Assembly: GCA_030278955.1 (NCBI GenBank)
Contig: JAOANR010000003.1
Location: 59,079,628 to 59,143,627 of the forward strand
Direction of reading: 5' to 3'
DNA from: Hygrophila difformis
Lineage: Eukaryota > Streptophyta > Magnoliopsida > Lamiales > Acanthaceae
DNA length: 64,000 nt
Positions 22,186 to 33,559 of the stretch are shown here, in pieces. Numbering within the stretch: the first letter of the stretch is position 1; every line of letters begins with the position of its first letter. The notes under the pieces are model-generated. The model did not search any database. It saw nothing but the letters and a program-made list of their open reading frames with translations, and had not been told where the DNA came from. The position numbers and the translations under genes were made by a program.

Positions 22186-24784
22186 CATGTTGGTGAATTA
22201 CCAATGCCACGTTTGAAGTGAACGTCATTAGTTGGTATGGAGTTATGCGACACCAACCAAGCAAACACACGGACTTTCTCCGGTCCCTTAATTTTCCAGG
22301 CACACGACTTCATCAGATCGCCATGCTGATTCCGCCTCTCCAGCAGCCATTCATAACCGGACTTGGCAGTGTACTGCCCGGACGTCGAACGAGCCCAAGT
22401 AACCTTGTCCTGCGCCAAAGCATGGCACACAAGTGGACCGAAGGCTTGAGCTTCAGCCTGTATTTCTTCCGGGACTGAGGTGTACAACTCATCCCAATGC
22501 CAATCACCATCATAGAAGACATCTTTGATTCTCAACTCCGAGTCCAAGATATGGACGTAGGGTATCCTGGGGCCGATAGGTCCTCCATGCAACCAACTGG
22601 TAGTCCATATGTTACTACCTCCATCCCTAATCTTTAGTTGAAAGCCCCCCATAAGCACAGGGCCGACTTGAACCAGGCCACGATAGAGATTTGAAGATCC
22701 AGGTTTAGATTTAATCTCCCTTCCAGGTGCTCCATATTTACTGATGAGAAGCGCAACCCAAGGTTTAGGGGATCCGAGCACAAAATCTGCAAGAGACTTC
22801 CCGAGGAGAACTACGTTCATGTCACGAGCACGACGAATCCCTAGTCTTCCCATGGTGCGAGGCCGGGCCACTTTATCCCAACTCACAAGTGGTATACCCC
22901 GGCCTCCACTGTCCTTCCAAATGAAATCTCTAATACATTTGTCGATCTTGTCGCAAGTGGTAGTAGGCAACCAAAAGACTTGCATGACATAGGAAGGAAT
23001 CGAAGCCAGCACGGTGCGAGCCATAGTAATGCGGCCAGCCCTATTAAGAATTGCCTGTTTCCATGTCCTCAATCTGCTGTACATTTTATTTAGGAGCTGC
23101 TCAAAATGTTCATGTCACACCAATCCTTGCACTAGAGGAAACCCTAGATACTTCCCCAGATCACCTGTGAAATTAATGTTCAGCAATGTGGACAATTCTG
23201 ATTTAGTGCCAGACGAGACAGCATAGGAAGCATAAGCTAATGATTTATCGGTATTGATCCGCAAGCCTGAGTGTTTAGCAAAGCTGGAAAGAACTCTATC
23301 AAGGCACTGAGCACTAACAACGGACGCCTTAGAGAAGAGTATGAGGTCATCGGCGAACATTAGGTGAGACAACTGGGGAGCACGACGTCCAATGGAGACA
23401 GTCAGCCACTGCCCAAGTTCCACACACTTAAGAATAGTCTGAGAGAGTTTCTCCATAATAATTATAAAAAGATACGGCGACATCGGATCTCCTTGTCTCA
23501 ACCCCTTAGTCGGAGTAAAGGGTGCAAGCGCAGATCTATTCCAAATAATAGAGTATGCCGGGGATCGGACACACGCCATAATGACGCGGGACAGATTGTA
23601 TGTAAGCCCCATCTCATGAAGACAAGCCTCCAAGAAATCCCAAGAGATGTTGTCATACGCCTTCTCCAAATCGATTTTAAAAGAAAATCCTCCGACCTCA
23701 TATGGCGATTGTTAAATGCAGCTATAGTTTCCTGAAGTATGATGGCATTGCCACTGGTGCCTCGGCCTGGGATGAAGGCAGATTGATAGGGCCCGATGTA
23801 ACTCTTCAAGAACGGTCTCAGGTGACTAACGATAACTTTCGTCAAAATTTTGTAGCTCACATTACATAAGCTGATTGGGCGGAAGTGTTTGATCTTTCTC
23901 GGGATGTCTATTTTGGGAATCAAGCAAATGAACGTGGCCGAAATAGAGGGATCAAAGGCCCCTGAAATCCAAGCCTGGTGACAGAAGCTCCACATAGACG
24001 ATCCAACTAAATTCCAATACAGTTTGTAAAATTCAGCAGGAAACCCGTCGGGCCCTGGAGCTGAAAAACCCGCCAAGCCCTTCACTGCTTCATTGACCTC
24101 TTCAATTGTGATGTCAGTGTCCAACCTCTCTGCATCTAGAAGAGGAAGGAGCGGAGCCAAAGGCATCACATGATTGAGAGACTGAGCTGTGTAACCAAAC
24201 AAATGGCAGAAATGGTCCCGAGCATGGTTTCTAATAGTAGTATCGTCCTCTATCCACTGCCCATTCACCTCTAGACCTCGAATTTTAGAACGCTGCCTAT
24301 GAATTTTGGTTTGAGTATGGAAGTACCTCGTATTTCGATCACCATGTGAGAGCCATTTGTCATTCGACTTCTGATACCAAAAGACTTCTTCTTGTTTCAA
24401 TAAATCATCCAATTCTTGAAGCAGCTGCATCTCAAGTAGTCTATGCCGGACCGAGTCGATTCGGCTAAGAAAATTTCTAACCCCCTGAAGTCTCCTCAAG
24501 GTCTTGTGCTTACGCCTCCCCAAGTGACCAAAGTGTTTGTCATTGAAGAATATTGAGGCTTCCTTCACAGATTGTAGCTTGGCAGGTAAGACAGGATCTC
24601 CCATGGTCCAAGCCGCATCGACCACATGTTCATAGTACGGGTGGTGCGACCACATAGCTTCCCACCGAAATGGTTTATTATCTGCAGACCGAATGGATGA
24701 AGCACATTTCAATAATAGGCCATTGTGATCAGAGCCTCGTCGAGGCAAGACCTCAACCACTGCCTCAGGAAAAAGTTGGAGCTA
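22186..24784 (-). pseudogene. LINE ORF2, reverse transcriptase and thumb region
   Basis: Reverse transcriptase motifs in order: SAPGPDGFPAEFYK, FRPISLCNVSYKI, then after a frameshift near 23665 LEKAYDNISWDF, GLRQGDPMSPYLF and the catalytic FADD box in LMFADDLILFS. A TGA follows FPLVQGLV at about 23115, then the frame continues through WKQAILNRAGRITMA and WLLERRN to NSPTC, the start of the C-terminal zinc-binding region. There the frame is cut by the LTR at 22185/22181. Its continuation is at 16615 and below. Confidence 0.85.
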
Positions 24785-25414
24785 GCTAGCCGTAGCTACA
24801 GCACGGTCCAATCTCTTCCTAGCCAAAGGACCCCCTGTAGTGTTACGTTGCCAGGTGAAGGAATCACCTATGGTGTGAACCGCATCCAATTCACAATCTG
24901 TCAACATGTCGCGGAAGAGCTCACATTGTCGAAGAGAGACTTCCATACCCAATGCTTCCGAACTTGAAATGACTTCGTTCCAATCACCTATGGCCATCCA
25001 AGGCCCTTGGATAGTCTGAGCTACCTCCCTCATAATCTGCCAATCCTGTGCGCGAGCGGTCACATTAGGACTAGCATAAACAGTTGTCAAGTGCCACGAG
25101 ATGTCTCCCACACTTAGCTTAACAGTAATCAGCCTACTATGTATGGAGATAACATCAACAGAATAGGGCGTCCCTAGCCGCCTGAGAAGCCAGAGGCCAC
25201 CTGCTCTACCGATGCTTTCAATAATATGCACAACTTCATAATCCCACCGATAAAGAGGAACACGAAGTCGCTAAAAAGGGCCTTGCGGTTCCATAATACA
25301 CAGAATCGAAGGTTCGGAATGATGCAGAACATCCCGGATGTGGCGTTGTGTAGGCTTTTGCATGGCGCCACGTACGTTCCATGCAAGCACTGAACAATCT
25401 TCGAAGACACTCAT
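24785..25414 (-). pseudogene. LINE ORF2, endonuclease part
   Basis: It starts with ATG at 25414 (MSVFEDCSVLAWNVRG), the usual start of plant L1 ORF2. The APE-type endonuclease motifs IMEPQG, WMAIGDWNE and, past the break, RRGSDHNG are visible. One TAG interrupts the frame early (after EPQGPF) and another after the RLDRAVATAS stretch at 24782-24784; the reading frame then continues into the reverse transcriptase part without a shift. The enzyme would nick target DNA to prime reverse transcription. Confidence 0.82.
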
Positions 25415-25584
25415 TGGGAAACGGATGTGGAATCCTCCGTCTCCTTCCCCCCCTCTTCACCAAGGTCCATGGCCGAGTTATCAGCCGCATACCGCAAAAG
25501 TATTCCCCATAGTCTTTCCACTCTTTAGCTTAGGCTGTAGAGCACGGCGCGGACGTTTCCCCTTGTATCGGCCATCCGCATCAA

Positions 25585-26829
25585 CTAAACCTTCATTGAA
25601 CTCCACTGGGATAACTGAGGCGTTAAGATCCACAGTGGGGGGGTAACGACCTTCGCTGGTTCTCCTGAAGCACGTACAGGAGGTCGAGCATTAGGAGGTA
25701 TATTAGTTATATTTGCCAATGGCACCACATCTGGCTTCCCCGGTGGCCGCCGAGGACGTCGAGGTGGCCGGGTAACCGTAACCCAGTCTCCATGCATCTC
25801 AACCGAAGATTTAGGGCAAGAATCCCTATTTTTGGCAACCTGTTTGCCCTTATCTGCAATTTTGGTATGTGAATCAAATCCCGTATTTGGAGGGATATTT
25901 TCCTTACATGGGGGGGGGGGGGGGGTTTGTTGATCCCCACTAATGGAGGCACGATCTGGGGGGATGGACATCCGATTCTGACGCCGGGACTGCCGTCTCC
26001 TCCGTCTGGCCGTTAGGGTTTTCTTCCGGCACAGCTGCATGGCTGTCATCAGCCGCAGGATTGCTGGCGCAACTGCAACTAGCACGACCCAGTCTCATCC
26101 GGCCACATTTTGTGCATATGTTGTGCAACCCTTCACTCGACCAATCACCGGGGAGGAGAGATCAATTTCAACACAGACACGCGCGAACCTTCCTTTCTGA
26201 ACGTCTGTGGTATTGATATCATACTTCTTTGGCGTCCCTACTCGACTAGCAATAAGCTCTAATGCATCCTCCTTGTAATAGACCGGACTGAGCCCTGGGA
26301 ACCTAACCCAAACAGTCGTCATTGTGACATCTTTCTCCGGGTCCAGGAACTCAGGCATCCATGGAATCACAGCCACATGCTGATCGAAAACCTACCATGG
26401 ACCACCAAACAATGCTTTCTCCCGATCATCCTCATTGTCGAATTTAGCTAGGAAATATCCCCTGTCGACATCCAAAACTTCAAAGAAGCCCTTAGGTTTC
26501 CAAATGCGCTGGAGTCTTTCCTTCAGAAAAGGCAACCTAAACCGTCTACCCATGACTTTCACCACCAATGCATCCTTAAAGGGAGCGCATAACCGATCCA
26601 TGGCATCCGACGAGAAGTTAACCTCCGGCAGTAAGGGATTGCCATCAACAAATCCGAAACTAGTGAGTTCCAATAGGGGACGATCATCATTAACAGGGGA
26701 AGACGGCTGGCGAAACGTGATATCCCTAAAGGATAATTTAGGGCGGGTGGAAGGCCTGCCGGGATCCGGCGGTTCCGATGGGGAGGGCGGGGAGGGTTGT
26801 TGCGAGAGGGAATCCGGGTCAATCTCCAT
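25585..26829 (-). pseudogene. LINE ORF1 (DUF4283-type RNA-binding protein with zinc knuckle), broken
   Basis: It starts with ATG at 26829. The N-terminal part is Pro/Ser rich, then FNEDD..ALFGGPW-type residues mark the DUF4283 region. An in-frame TAG follows GGPW near 26392, after which the frame continues through VWVRFPGLSPVYY and ASRVGTPKKYD. A frameshift near 26110 leads into a zinc knuckle (HNICTKCGRMRLG). A run of 16 G at 25910-25925 (Pro codons on the coding strand) lies in the C-terminal part. ORF1 proteins coat LINE RNA. Confidence 0.8.
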
Positions 26830-27127
26830 GATGCTCTCCGTTTTTCTTTTTTTTTTTAATTGCTAAATTAAAATGAATGGTTAGAATTTTTGAAATAAAG
26901 AGGTCTAAAAATTAAAATTATGCAACAGTCTTTATAATAAAAATATATTTTATTATTTTTATATTTTTATTTTTAAAAAATTGGGCCCCTAGGCCCTGGC
27001 CCATGCCCAGGGCCCGGCCCTGGTGGTTAAGTCCCTTGACTTCCAACGGAAGATTGGGGGTTCGATTCTCCACTGGCCCCCTATCCCTCCCTTTTATTCC
27101 CCTTTACAATTTGTGTGGCATGGGCTT

Positions 27128-27630
27128 AGAGCTGTAAGCGAGCCGAACCGAACCGAGCTTCAAGTGTTTGAGCTCTGTTCGTTAAGCTTAAAGAACGAAC
27201 ACGAACCGAGCCAAAAATCTTAACGAGCCAATTTTCATGTTTGAGTTCTGTTCGTTTAACCTTACGAACGATCTAATAATGAACAAACACGAGCCTAGTC
27301 GAGCTCAGTTAACGAACCATTTATTTTATCAATAAATTTATTTGTTTTAGAATTAAATTAGGTGTGAAAATATAATGTATATTGTAATATAATTTATGAG
27401 AGAAATGTAAAATTAATAGAAATGAAAAATGGAAAGAACAAATAGATAAAATATTTATTTTTTATAATATATATTCCATTAAAAAAGAATTCTGAACTGT
27501 TCGTAAACTTAACAAACGAACACACAAACCGAATTATGTGTTTGAGCTCGGTTCGTTTAACTTACCGAACGAGCTGTTAACGAACGAACACGTATCAAAA
27601 CGAGCTCAGCTCACGAACTGATGGCTTATG
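27128..27630. repeat. Degenerate repeat rich in CGAAC/GTTCG words
   Basis: Words such as GAGCCGAACCGAACCGAGC, TTTGAGCTCTGTTCG, AACGAACACGAAC and GAGCTCAGCTCACGAAC recur in both orientations at both ends, with AT-rich DNA between (27310-27480). The arrangement resembles non-autonomous hAT-like elements that carry CGAAC-rich subterminal repeats, but I find no clear terminal repeats or target duplication. Confidence 0.45.
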
Positions 27631-27831
27631 ATGAACTACGATTTGATCCGTGCAACAATTATTAGGAGTGGATTGTACCGCTATATTATAACTCACTATA
27701 TAACGGAAGGGATTGGTTACGGTGCAATCAACAAGATTCGCAGCACATCAAAGCACCAATCTCAATCGTTCATTTAAATCCAACGGTTCAAAATGTAGAA
27801 GGGTAAAATTGTCCAAAAATGTATAACAGTC

Positions 27832-28232
27832 AAGTCGCTGAAATACACGTAGGTTGTTATCCCTGAAAAATATTATGGTATGTCGCTGGAATACACATAG
27901 TCCGAACCTGTGAAACCTGAAACACGACCCGACCAACCTGACCGAAACACGACACGAACACGACCCGAAATCTGAAATTGACAACCCCGCATGTCGCTGG
28001 AATACACATAGTCCGTCGCTGAAATACACACATCACGTCGTTGAAATATGTTAAACCAAAGAATTGGAGTTTCAACTTTCATGAAGTTGCTGAAATGAAC
28101 ATTATCAAGTCGCTGAAAAATATTATAGCATGTCGCTGAAATATACTATAATTCGTCGCTGAAATACACAAAAGCCGAGCTGAAAACATTATGTCCATCG
28201 TTGAAATGTGTACAAATTGTCGCTGAAATGTA
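27832..28232. repeat. Short-period array with core GTCGCTGAAATA
   Basis: About a dozen units of roughly 20-25 bp share GTCGCTGAAATA or close variants (GTCGCTGGAATACACATAG, GTCGTTGAAATATG, TCGCTGAAATGTAC), each followed by a variable AT-rich tail. A foreign patch at about 27905-27988 interrupts the array. Confidence 0.8.
27905..27988 (-). mobile_element. Short GGGTCGTGTTCG-type insert, hAT-like fragment
   Basis: On the minus strand it reads GGGGTTGTCAATTTCAG then TTTCGGGTCGTGTTCGTGTC, words typical of a common plant hAT-like repeat. The repeat ATGTCGCTGGAATACACATA occurs on both sides of it, ending in TAGTCCG each time, so the insert may have duplicated its flank or simply interrupted two neighbouring array units. 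Confidence 0.45.
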
Positions 28233-28375
28233 CTAACTATATTTTGGAGTAATATGACAAAATTACATTTTTACCGTTTAAGTTAATATCAAGCGTCGAT
28301 TTACAAATTGAATCAACGGTGGTGAAAGGCCGCAGTACATCAAGACAAATGTCTTGATTGCACCCTAACTTCTCC

Positions 28376-28705
28376 ATAACTGAATGTAAATCCGTGCACT
28401 TAACTTTATACGCAAATATATGTAGGATGACTATACAAACACCACTTATGGAATCATCACCATCAACACTTGTTATCTCGATTGGATTGAGTATAATAAA
28501 ATTACCAATCACATATATTTAAGCTAACGAATATTTAAGCTATGGAAAGAATATATTTATGTCCTTAATTGTGTCTTTCCATAGCACCACCTTGCACAAT
28601 CTTGGAAATAATTCAGTTGCAAAACATAGGAGATCCAATCCCATAAAACACTCAGAGAGCCGTTGGAAATCTTACAGGGATCAACAACTGTCATTTCTAT
28701 AAATA
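28376..28705. other. Unassigned DNA between the small MULE and Helitron A
   Basis: The minus strand has a short open stretch (about 28560-28680) with codons such as NGSLSVLWDW, but no recognisable domain, start or splice pattern. It may be an old gene or transposon scrap. Confidence 0.3.
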
Positions 28706-29402
28706 CTAGTATTTTCCTCGCCCAATGGGCGGAAATTATGAACAATATATATGAATAAAATTATCCGATTTAATAAATAAAATTGTTCAATTTTATTATG
28801 TCGATTACATTCTCAAACCTCCTTAAACTATTTTAAGCATTATATGAGTACATCTATACATTGCATAGAAATCGACCAACAGATATCATTATCAATATTT
28901 ATATATCAATTTAGTATCTTAAAAATACATATACTACAAACAATAATTGAAAGGACAAAAAAATGAAAAAGCAAAGATAAAAATATTTCTACTCACGACT
29001 CTAATGTCATACATTTACAAAGAAAGTACGTGAAGTCGTATTGTACTCGATAATTGATTATTGTTATGATTCACCCTAAAACATTGAGATATTAGAAATT
29101 TCGTAAAGATGTAGATATTTCCAAATTAAATTAGTAGAAAAATAATAAATACTCTTGTAAAGGAATCCATAGACAAATTAAAATGACTATAGTTTTATCA
29201 ACTTATTATCGCATTGCAATTCATCTAATTTAGTTAATTTATCTAATACAAATAGTTGTTATTTATTAAGGAATATAATATCAATCTATAAAGTACTTAT
29301 TAATGATATACTCCAATATATTCTTTAACTATAATTTCAATTAATAGAGTATTGGTTAAGAAATATAACAAATATTGAAATTATCTTTAAAAATAAATAT
29401 AA

Positions 29403-29730
29403 TATCAACCCATAAAGTTTTTGTTACATCCTTTATTTGGTAGTATTCTTTATCTATAATAAATGATGAAATTAAATTATCTAATGTGAATTTCGCTCGA
29501 ATTTGGTTCTCCTATATTTTGAAAGTGCATTACATATATTATATTATTCCTTCATTTTTATAGTGAAAATGGATTGATTTTTGCTACGGTTTATTATTCA
29601 ACTATCAATCCATAAAGTTTTTGTTACATTTTTTATTTGGTAGTGTTCTTTATCTATAATAATTAATGAAATTAAATTATTTAACGTTAATTTCGCACAA
29701 ATTTGGTTTTCCTATATTTTGAAAGTGCAC
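29403..29730. repeat. Two direct copies of a 128-bp segment with 200-bp period
   Basis: 29403-29530 and 29603-29730 match closely, both starting TATCAA(C/T)CCATAAAG and ending TTTTGAAAGTGCA. They lie in Helitron A and suggest a local duplication of part of that element. Confidence 0.8.
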
Positions 29731-29769
29731 TTTTTTTTTTTTTTTTTACTTCTGCTGCTATTTATTATT

Positions 29770-29960
29770 CAACTTCGACTAATGCTTATACAACATCTAA
29801 ATAAGAAAAATATAGTCAAGTGGGATTTCGTTAGATTCGTCTCATCATGTAGTTTTAAAATATCAAATTTTTAGAATTTTTTCTTGTACACATTTTGAGT
29901 TATTATGAGTTATTGATCATTAGAAATGTGTATTGGATTGCGTGCAGAAAGTGAATATTG
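29770..29960. mobile_element. Stowaway-like MITE remnant
   Basis: ATATAGTCAAGTGGGATTTC, GTTAGATTCGTCTCATCATG and GGATTGCGTGCA match the interiors of the Stowaway-like MITEs at 13376 and 13950. Terminal repeats are eroded, so borders are approximate. Confidence 0.6.
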
Positions 29961-29964
29961 AGGA

Positions 29965-30055
29965 AATAAGTAGGTTACTGTTCATAAGGGGATTTTTGTG
30001 AGATAGAATTGATAGGTTACTGTTCATAAGAGTAGGTTACTGTTCATAAGGGATA
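29965..30055. repeat. Three copies of TAGGTTACTGTTCATAAG
   Basis: Copies lie near 29970, 30011 and 30032, close to the 5' terminus of Helitron A. A related ACTATTCATAAGCC occurs near 35033 at the same position of Helitron B, so this may be a conserved subterminal motif of the family. Confidence 0.65.
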
Positions 30056-30691
30056 TTGTTTTTATATATTACTAGTATTACCCCGCCCATTTGGGCGGGA
30101 GTTTGGTAGTATGTTAAAAAATTTAGTCGAAGGAACTGCTAAACTATCTAAACCGAATGGAATTGAATCAAATTTCTGATTAATCAAGACATTCAATACA
30201 AATATAAATACATCGATCATTGTATTTATCCCGTTCCACACAAATACATCAATTGTTGAAAGGTTATGGGCTCGCTCCTTAGGGACTTTGACTAATTCAT
30301 ATTACACCATAGAGAGGTTATTACCTTCTTTCACCATGGATTGTGTTGGTTGAGCCACTTGTACACGTTCCCAGTTATCAGCAAGCCTCATTGATCCTTT
30401 GAACATGTCAATTTTGGCATTTCTCAAAAGTTATAGTAGCACATGCTTCATCATATCGACTACACAGCATGAAGAACAAAACAAATACTATTGTACAGGC
30501 CAACAAAGCAAAAAGCATTTTAATAGGATGAACAACTCCCAAATCAAACAAATATTGACCCAAAACTACAATTTTCTATCATCATAAAAAGGAAAAAAAT
30601 GCCAAAATGGTGTTGTATCACCAATATTTATTTTCTAGAAGCTAACAATTAGAACTTGTTATCATTATTATTTATTTCTCCTTGGATTATG

Positions 30692-33060
30692 CTACTGGTT
30701 TTTCCTGCCATAAAGAACATCAAGGAGAGTGTTTCTCAGCTCTACTGAAGCTTGTTTGTAAAACCATGCTCTTTCAGGGAACAAAAGTAGGCAGTAAATT
30801 TCACTATTACTTAATGTTTTGAACTATCTCAATTTATTTCGAAGTTTACCATTAGAGTGTCGACATAGTATTGTACATCTCGATACACGATACTTGGTGG
30901 TTCAAAGGGTAAAACACAAGCATAAACATAATGTGAAAAAGGTTATTAACAGTAAGAATTGTCAAATTAAAATGATTTTCTAATCAAATGATAGAAGAGT
31001 ATCACAAACCTTTATGAGATTTTTTATACAGATGGTAAAGGAGCCAAAAAAAATAGCATTCAACAAATGGTAACAATTCAGTACTATCCCAAGAAAATTG
31101 CATTCCTCCTAGAAAGATTACCCCTACCCCAAAAAAAAACATGCGCTCAACAGAAAACCTACATCAATGGGAGTTTTCAACAATCAGAAAAAATAATAAA
31201 AAGATAGAATATTTTTTACAACGTATATATTCAATAAATCTCAATGAAACTAACTGGTTGACGCCAAAAAGTAATACCTGCACTTCCAATTGGCCTTTGT
31301 TTAGAGATTTCTTCAACATGACTACTCTTGGGAACATAATCACGTTCATGTGACTCCTTAAGCTCAAAGAAGACAATATTCATAGTGACACTCATAGGAG
31401 ACTATTCAATCATCTTTGCAAGATAAAGTTCATGACAATCATATGCTAAAAAGAAATTATACCTGCATTTTTAAAACTGTATTACATCTCTCATTCTCAA
31501 AGGCAGCCTGTTTCTTTGAGCGTAGTGAGACTCTCAACTCGAATCAACTCTTTTACTGTAATTTCATCCCAAATTTAAGCAGGCCCGTAATGCTTAAATA
31601 ATTAAATATAACATAGATAGTTTGAAAAGACTAATGGCAGTACATTTCAGAATAGAAAAGTAAACCATGCATCTTTAGTTAGGTCCCTGAAAACAACAAT
31701 CATAAAAATAGAGTGTTAGCAATTTTTCAATCACATGGATTCACAATCAAGTTTCAACAAAATCACATATATAACAATCATTCAAGTTGTCCAAATTCCA
31801 AATTAATAGATCATCTTCAAACTTCTGCGTATCCCAATAAGCTTTATTTTATTTAGGCAATCTAAGCTCAATTATGAGATTTTGAACCTAAGGGCAGCAG
31901 AAAAATCAGTTTCTGCTGGTACATGGCATACCAAAACATCACAATTGCATTGGACTGAAGATCAAGCAATAAAAAGTTTTCATAAAGGCACACACATGCT
32001 CGTAATATATGCAATCCATAATCACACTTAGTGCATTTTTTGAATAAGATTGAAAGAATTGGATATCTGACCCTGTCTTTGTTCTTTTAACAATGAAGCA
32101 CAAATCTTTCTTTCCTTCCTGCTCCTTCCATAGCACCCTCACATCTGCAACCAAATGACATCCAAGAGAATGAAGATCACACATTGGCTGTGTAAAGAGC
32201 TGGATTTTAATATTAGAGCATAGTAGTATTATTTAAGCATGGGTTAAATTTCTTATGAAATTTACAATTGGAATTAAACTATAAATAATATACATAGAAA
32301 TTCTATATATAGAATGGAGAATAAATGATTCAATCCAAATTTTCTTGTGGAACAGTACTCTAGGGTGTTGTATAACACAGACAATATTTGATTCAATCCA
32401 AATGATTATATGGAATGAGAAATAACCGAATAAAGAAACCATAACCGAGGGGTGAAAATTTAAATTCAATTATTGCCAGCCAATATCCTTCAATGTAAGA
32501 AACGAACGGTAAGAAACAAACAAATAAAACAAATACCATTTTCATGAGCTTATAATTATTCATTCTCCTATTCATCTTCAAACCCATACTTCAAGAAGCA
32601 TGCCCTATCTTTTTAGGTACAGGACAGTCCCCTTTTGCCGCTTCTTCTTCTTCTTCCTCTTAGCTAATCAACATTGCACTATACAACCAGAAAATTCATT
32701 TTTTTTCTAATCTAACTTTCAAACTCCAAATCATCGTGGTCTATTCCTCATCTCTCAACTCCTACTGAGGCCAGAAATACCTACCGTTAATAAATTGAAA
32801 GGGAATATGAGTTACAAAAAAGAAAAAGAATAAATAAATAAAGAACCTACACTGAAATGTTGCTGTACCCATCTTCTAATAATATCCTGTATCTAAAATA
32901 AAAAGTACTATTATAGACTCTCTTGAAAGGAGAAATCCGAGTTAAAAATGAAACCTGAGAAGACGACGGAGAAGAGGAGAGGCAGAGGCAGCGAAGGCGG
33001 GTGGAGCCAGCTGTGTTGCTTCACAAATTTCGGTTTTGGGCTAGGACTTTGGCTCTTCAT
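30692..33060 (-). pseudogene. Captured multi-exon gene fragment in Helitron B, function unknown
   Basis: Several minus-strand stretches look like exons with proper splice borders. Starting with an ATG at 33060 (MKSQSPSPKPKF), they include about 32140-32050 after a TTGCAG acceptor (VRVLWKEQEGKKDLCF), about 31540-31462 ending at a GCAG|GTATAA donor (SKKQAAFENERCNTVLKMQ), about 31386-31271 ending at a GCAG|GTATTA donor (NIVFFELKESHERDYVP), and a last exon ending with TAG at 30692 (LLFPERAWFYKQASVELRN, then LLDVLYGRK). Spacers are AT-rich and intron-like. I do not recognise the parent gene. Helitrons are known to capture host gene pieces in this way. Exon limits are tentative. Confidence 0.5.
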
Positions 33061-33559
33061 CTTTGTTTTTTCTTCTGAATGGGCCATGAATTCGTGCTTT
33101 TAAAGTGCCTTCTGTTGTTTCAATTCATCAGGGCAAGAGGTTTCTTGTGCGTGTTTGAGTAGGGTTTAGAAATTTAGGGCTTCTTCAGTTGTTCTTCCTT
33201 TTCCATCGGCTATCAATGAATCCTTATCCTTAATAAAATGATTTCAAAATTCATATTTTGAATGGGATATAGAAAGGGACAAAGAGAGGGGCGGCTTTCG
33301 CTGAAGAGAGGGGCGGCTTTCGATTTTGGATGATGAAGAGAAGGTACCTGAAATAAATTCTAGCGGTAGCTTTCGGTTTTGGATGTGGAGAGGGGCGACG
33401 GCATGAAGACTCCCATCGTTTGCTTGCTTTGTAATTTCTATGGAGCAGAGAAATTCCATTGAATTGTGGTAGGAGAAATAAATTCTTTAGGATTTCCAGA
33501 TTTTGGGGAAAAAGGGAATGTTTCTGCAGCTTTTCTGAAGCGTATTCAAGTATTCAAAT

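Larger units (their letters stand above)
15698..26858 (-). mobile_element. L1-type LINE, full length but dead, split by an LTR
   Basis: The element reads on the minus strand. An 11-bp direct repeat ATTGCTAAATT lies at 15687-15697 and 26859-26869. The 3' end is a short A tail right after a TTCACCG motif (plus strand 15698-15705). The 5' leader before ORF1 is only about 30 bp. Without the LTR and its duplicated target the LINE is about 5.6 kb, normal for a plant L1. ORF1 and ORF2 are both present and both broken. Confidence 0.9.
15191..27022. mobile_element. Non-autonomous hAT element, split by a LINE
   Basis: Outer ends are CAGGCTGTTCCTGAG on the left and, read inward, CAGGGCCGGGCCCTGG on the right, typical CAGG-type plant hAT termini. 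Perfect 8-bp direct repeats GTGGTTAA lie at 15183-15190 and 27023-27030. Removing the LINE (15698-26858 plus one target copy) leaves an element of about 650 bp with no transposase. The target was the A box region of a SINE. Confidence 0.85.
15163..27077 (+). mobile_element. tRNA-derived SINE head, split by a hAT element
   Basis: The pieces 15163-15190 and 27031-27077 join across the hAT insertion into one tRNA-like sequence. The A box TAGCTCAAGTGG is at 15175-15186 and the B box GGTTCGATTCT at 27059-27069, the internal polymerase III promoter elements. The piece starts GGGGATGAG and ends with a GGCCCC that could partly pair with it. A short unrelated body follows to about 27125. I call it a SINE rather than a functional tRNA because the cloverleaf is imperfect and the head is split by more than 11 kb. 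Confidence 0.7.
27709..28375. mobile_element. Small Mutator-like element with internal tandem repeats
   Basis: Ends are GGGATTGGTTACGGTGCAAT on the left and, read inward, GGAGAAGTTAGGGTGCAAT on the right. Flanking 9-bp repeats ATAACGGAA (27700-27708) and ATAACTGAA (28376-28384) differ at one base, as in an old Mutator insertion. There is no transposase. Most of the inside is a short-period tandem repeat. Confidence 0.6.

Noticed and set aside
23115..25414. Active LINE reverse transcriptase
   Set aside because: Motifs are kept, but stops and a frameshift interrupt the frame several times and an LTR splits ORF2.
30056..30085. Simple head-to-tail tandem Helitrons
   Set aside because: Helitron A then lacks a TC start; removing B restores one using 35091-35096, so nesting explains the data better.
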